Below, in pieces: positions 62,112-64,000 of a stretch of DNA of 64,000 bases (its first letter is position 1; each line of letters begins with the position of its first letter). Source of the stretch: DAMCZI01 sp032095175 (lineage in GTDB: Bacteria > Bacillota > Clostridia > Clostridiales > Caloramatoraceae); the NCBI GenBank assembly GCA_032095175.1, contig DAMCZI010000003.1, positions 124,001 through 188,000 of the forward strand, written 5' to 3'. Below the pieces are notes generated by a model that was not told the origin of the DNA, searched no databases, and saw only the letters and a list, made by a program, of their open reading frames with translations. The position numbers and the translations under genes are program-made.

Positions 62112-62942
62112 TTATTGATTAACAAAACGACCATGTTTAGGTTTTGCAATATCATTAAAATGATTTACCAGCATTTCCAGGTGAAGTCTCAATTCTTCTC
62201 CCTTCATAGGTTTCCCATGGCTGGGTATTACTAATGAGGGCTTTAAAGCTTCGAGTTGCTTTATGGAACTTTCAGCTGATTCCCAGTCTGTAGTTAAATA
62301 TTTTGGAGGACCACTTATTTTTTCATCCTTTGTAATGACAGACATAAGGGATTCCTGTTTTACTGTAGAGAAGGCATCACCAGCTAAGAGTATACCACAA
62401 TGTTTACAGAATAGAGAAACATGTCCTGGTGTATGCCCTGGTGTATGAATCCATTTCCATTCAGGCATTCCAGGAATGCTTCCATCAGAAGGCAGTGGTG
62501 AAACTCTAAATCCTATATCAATACTTGTATGGGGAAAAAGCGGTGACATTTTGGCTATCAATCCTTCATCTACAGTTGGGTCTGCTAAAGGATAATCTTT
62601 TTCGCCAGTTACATATGGAAGCTCAAGTTGATGAATATAAACTGGGACATCCCATATTTCAGATAGTTTTATAACAGAGCCAACATGATCGAAATGTCCA
62701 TGGGTAAGGATAATAGCCTGGGGACGATTATTTTTACCAAACCGTTTTTCAGCAGCTTGCAGAATATAATCAAAAGAGCTTTCAAGGCCTGTATCAACAA
62801 GTATCCATTTGTTTGAGTCTATGTCAGATCTTCCAACTAAACAAGCGGTTACAATTGTAAAATCCATAACTAATATATCCCTGGTTACTTCTTTAGAAGA
62901 AGAAATTGAGCCATTTATTATTTTCATAAGTTTATTGCTCAT
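62112..62942 (-). CDS. MBL-fold metallo-hydrolase
   Basis: 276 residues. The metal motif HGHFDHVG (HxHxDH) is near residue 84, with a second His in TPGHTPGHVSLF near 168, Asp in LLAGDAFS near 189 and a terminal SHGKP. This resembles glyoxalase II-like and lactonase-like proteins. Substrate is unknown. ATG 62942 follows GGAGGTATTT; an extension upstream to 62954 is unsupported. Confidence 0.92.
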   Translation of the reverse strand: MSNKLMKIINGSISSSKEVTRDILVMDFTIVTACLVGRSDIDSNKWILVDTGLESSFDYILQAAEKRFGKNNRPQAIILTHGHFDHVGSVIKLSEIWDVPVYIHQLELPYVTGEKDYPLADPTVDEGLIAKMSPLFPHTSIDIGFRVSPLPSDGSIPGMPEWKWIHTPGHTPGHVSLFCKHCGILLAGDAFSTVKQESLMSVITKDEKISGPPKYLTTDWESAESSIKQLEALKPSLVIPSHGKPMKGEELRLHLEMLVNHFNDIAKPKHGRFVNQ

Positions 62943-63223
62943 AAATACCTCCATTGATTAGTGCTGTACAGAAGCAGGTTAAATGTTTCTTAAACATTAT
63001 TATGTGAAAGAGACAATTATATTATGCTTTGATAAACCAAAGGTTTCAGATAGTTAATGCTTTTGTAGCAAATGTTTTTTATAGGAATATTATATTATTG
63101 ATACTAATAAGAAAAGGAAGTTGAGTTTTAACAGTATTATTTATAACATAAAGAATAAGGGAAAATTAGTTGATAATTGCATGGTTATATTCGAATTATT
63201 AATTAAGAGGTGGAACAAATAAT

Positions 63224-63556
63224 ATGGTAAAAAAAGATGATTTTGTGACTGGCTTTGTTCCAGAGCATAATCATGGTTCTGTTGATTACACATCAATTGA
63301 ACTTGGGCATTTACATCAATGTCTGGATATAACATATCCACCAACAAAAACCCGTAACGGAAGCCACATACACTACACAGAGGGATATGTTATGTTTGAA
63401 AATGGTCATAATCATCATTATAAAGCAAATTCAGGACCTGCGATTCCTGTTGGAAATGGCATGCATGTTCATTACTATGATTTCTATACAACTGAGGATA
63501 TGGGACATCGTCATCATGTGGTTGGTGTAGATCATCCAGCACCAGGGAATTTATAA
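63224..63556 (+). CDS. YmaF family His-rich protein
   Basis: 110 residues with 19 or so His residues spaced in pairs: EHNHG, GHLHQ, SHIHY, GHNHHY, MHVHYY and MGHRHHV. This pattern matches the YmaF family of unknown function. The repeated HxH pairs suggest metal binding, which is inference. AAGAGGTGG precedes ATG. It is followed by a strong hairpin. Confidence 0.88.
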   Translation: MVKKDDFVTGFVPEHNHGSVDYTSIELGHLHQCLDITYPPTKTRNGSHIHYTEGYVMFENGHNHHYKANSGPAIPVGNGMHVHYYDFYTTEDMGHRHHVVGVDHPAPGNL

Positions 63557-63592
63557 CTAAGAAATTACACAGGGCACTATTCTCTAAATGAA

Positions 63593-63646
63593 AAAGTGAG
63601 TCATATAAATAACTTTAAAAAATAAGTTATTTGTATGACTCACTTT
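63593..63646. terminator. bidirectional terminator between ymaF-like and degV-like genes
   Basis: AAAGTGAGTCATA and TATGACTCACTTT, extended by AAATAACTT/AAGTTATTT, form a long stem with a TA-rich loop between convergent genes. Confidence 0.88.
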
Positions 63647-63654
63647 ATATAATA

Positions 63655-64000
63655 TTATCTTTTAGTACCAAGGAAAAATAATGCAATGGTTCCAGGACCC
63701 GAATGGGCACCTATAACAGGATCAACATAGTTTATCACAACATCCTGTACATTTAATCTCTCCCTGACTAGTTTTTCAACATATTCAGCATCCTCAATAC
63801 AATCCCCATGGGATATGAATATAATTTGTTCAGATGGATTTATACATGTCTTTTGCATTTCGTTTACAAGTGCTTCAAGAGATTTTTTCCTACCGCGTAT
63901 CTTGGTAACTGGAATAAGTCTTCCACCGTCATCAACATGCATTACAGGCTTGACCCCTAAAAATGTTCCAACCAAAGCAGTTGTTGCAGATATTCTTCCA
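63655..64000 (-). CDS. DegV family fatty acid-binding protein, C-terminal part (5' end outside window)
   Basis: The frame is open to the window edge and ends with TAA at 63655-63657, giving about 114 residues. DegV features are VGTFLGVKPVMHVDDGGRL near the window edge, RGRKKSLEALV, and the terminal GAHSGPGTIALFFLG. DegV proteins bind a fatty acid and serve as FakB-like partners of fatty acid kinase. The N-terminal half with the lipid-binding pocket is not in the window. Confidence 0.93.
   Translation of the reverse strand, partial: GRISATTALVGTFLGVKPVMHVDDGGRLIPVTKIRGRKKSLEALVNEMQKTCINPSEQIIFISHGDCIEDAEYVEKLVRERLNVQDVVINYVDPVIGAHSGPGTIALFFLGTKR

Overview
This window looks like chromosomal DNA of a low-GC, strictly anaerobic member of the Clostridia (Clostridium sensu stricto type). 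The evidence is the very AT-rich sequence, strong AGGAGG-type ribosome binding sites, a six-gene Rnf complex, an Etf-linked lactate dehydrogenase, clostridial-type agrBD genes and many degenerate or AT-biased intergenic hairpins. No rRNA, tRNA, CRISPR array, intact insertion sequence or prophage was seen. Species cannot be named from sequence alone.

Layout. 1-2.4 kb: end of a DUF2975 membrane gene, a small XRE repressor, a geranylgeranyl-reductase-like flavoprotein and a DUF421 membrane protein. 2.6-5.9 kb (minus): DUF4358 lipoprotein, MBOAT acyltransferase and DHHW protein, probably a cell-surface O-acylation operon. 6.1-13.4 kb: a lactate module made of an LldR-like regulator, lactate permease, LarA-type racemase, EtfB, ferredoxin-fused EtfA and FAD lactate dehydrogenase, with two TGGT-N3-ACCA operators and three phased 20-bp repeats. 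13.4-14.2 kb: TraX-like acyltransferase. 14.7-18.4 kb: an agrB/agrD quorum-sensing locus with two extra membrane proteins and a GGDEF/HD-GYP protein, but no agrC or agrA. 18.8-22.3 kb: an asymmetric heterodimeric ABC exporter. 22.3-24.1 kb (minus): polysaccharide deacetylase and CPBP protease.

24.5-29.4 kb: rnfCDGEAB. 29.6-31.4 kb: an Fpg/Nei-like protein and a MerR/TipAS regulator. 31.7-42.4 kb: an unusual AAA+ regulator lacking GAFTGA, then oppBCDFA and three tandem M42 peptidases, of which only the middle one keeps its active site. 42.5-46.0 kb: a sodium:solute symporter, a small membrane protein and an ArsB/NhaD-type permease. 46.2-46.4 kb: a TctA remnant. 46.6-51.8 kb: a class I lanthipeptide mini-cluster with two nisin-like precursors, LanB and LanC, and no transporter, protease or immunity genes nearby. 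51.8-57.9 kb: a triple-repeat upstream region, a GltS/ESS-like transporter, two M20 amidohydrolases and an opposing regulator. 58.4-62.0 kb: membrane protein, solute-binding-like/vWA protein and TelA. 62.1-64.0 kb: MBL hydrolase, YmaF-like protein and the end of a DegV protein.

How the parts fit. Lactate import and racemisation feed an electron-confurcating lactate dehydrogenase of the Acetobacterium type, which uses reduced ferredoxin to drive NAD+-linked lactate oxidation. Rnf couples ferredoxin and NAD to an ion gradient. The opp/M42 block forms a peptide import and degradation unit. A dispersed modular palindrome family (about 18.6, 30.5, 44.2 and 51.9 kb, with a decayed copy near 1.65 kb) links otherwise unrelated intergenic regions.
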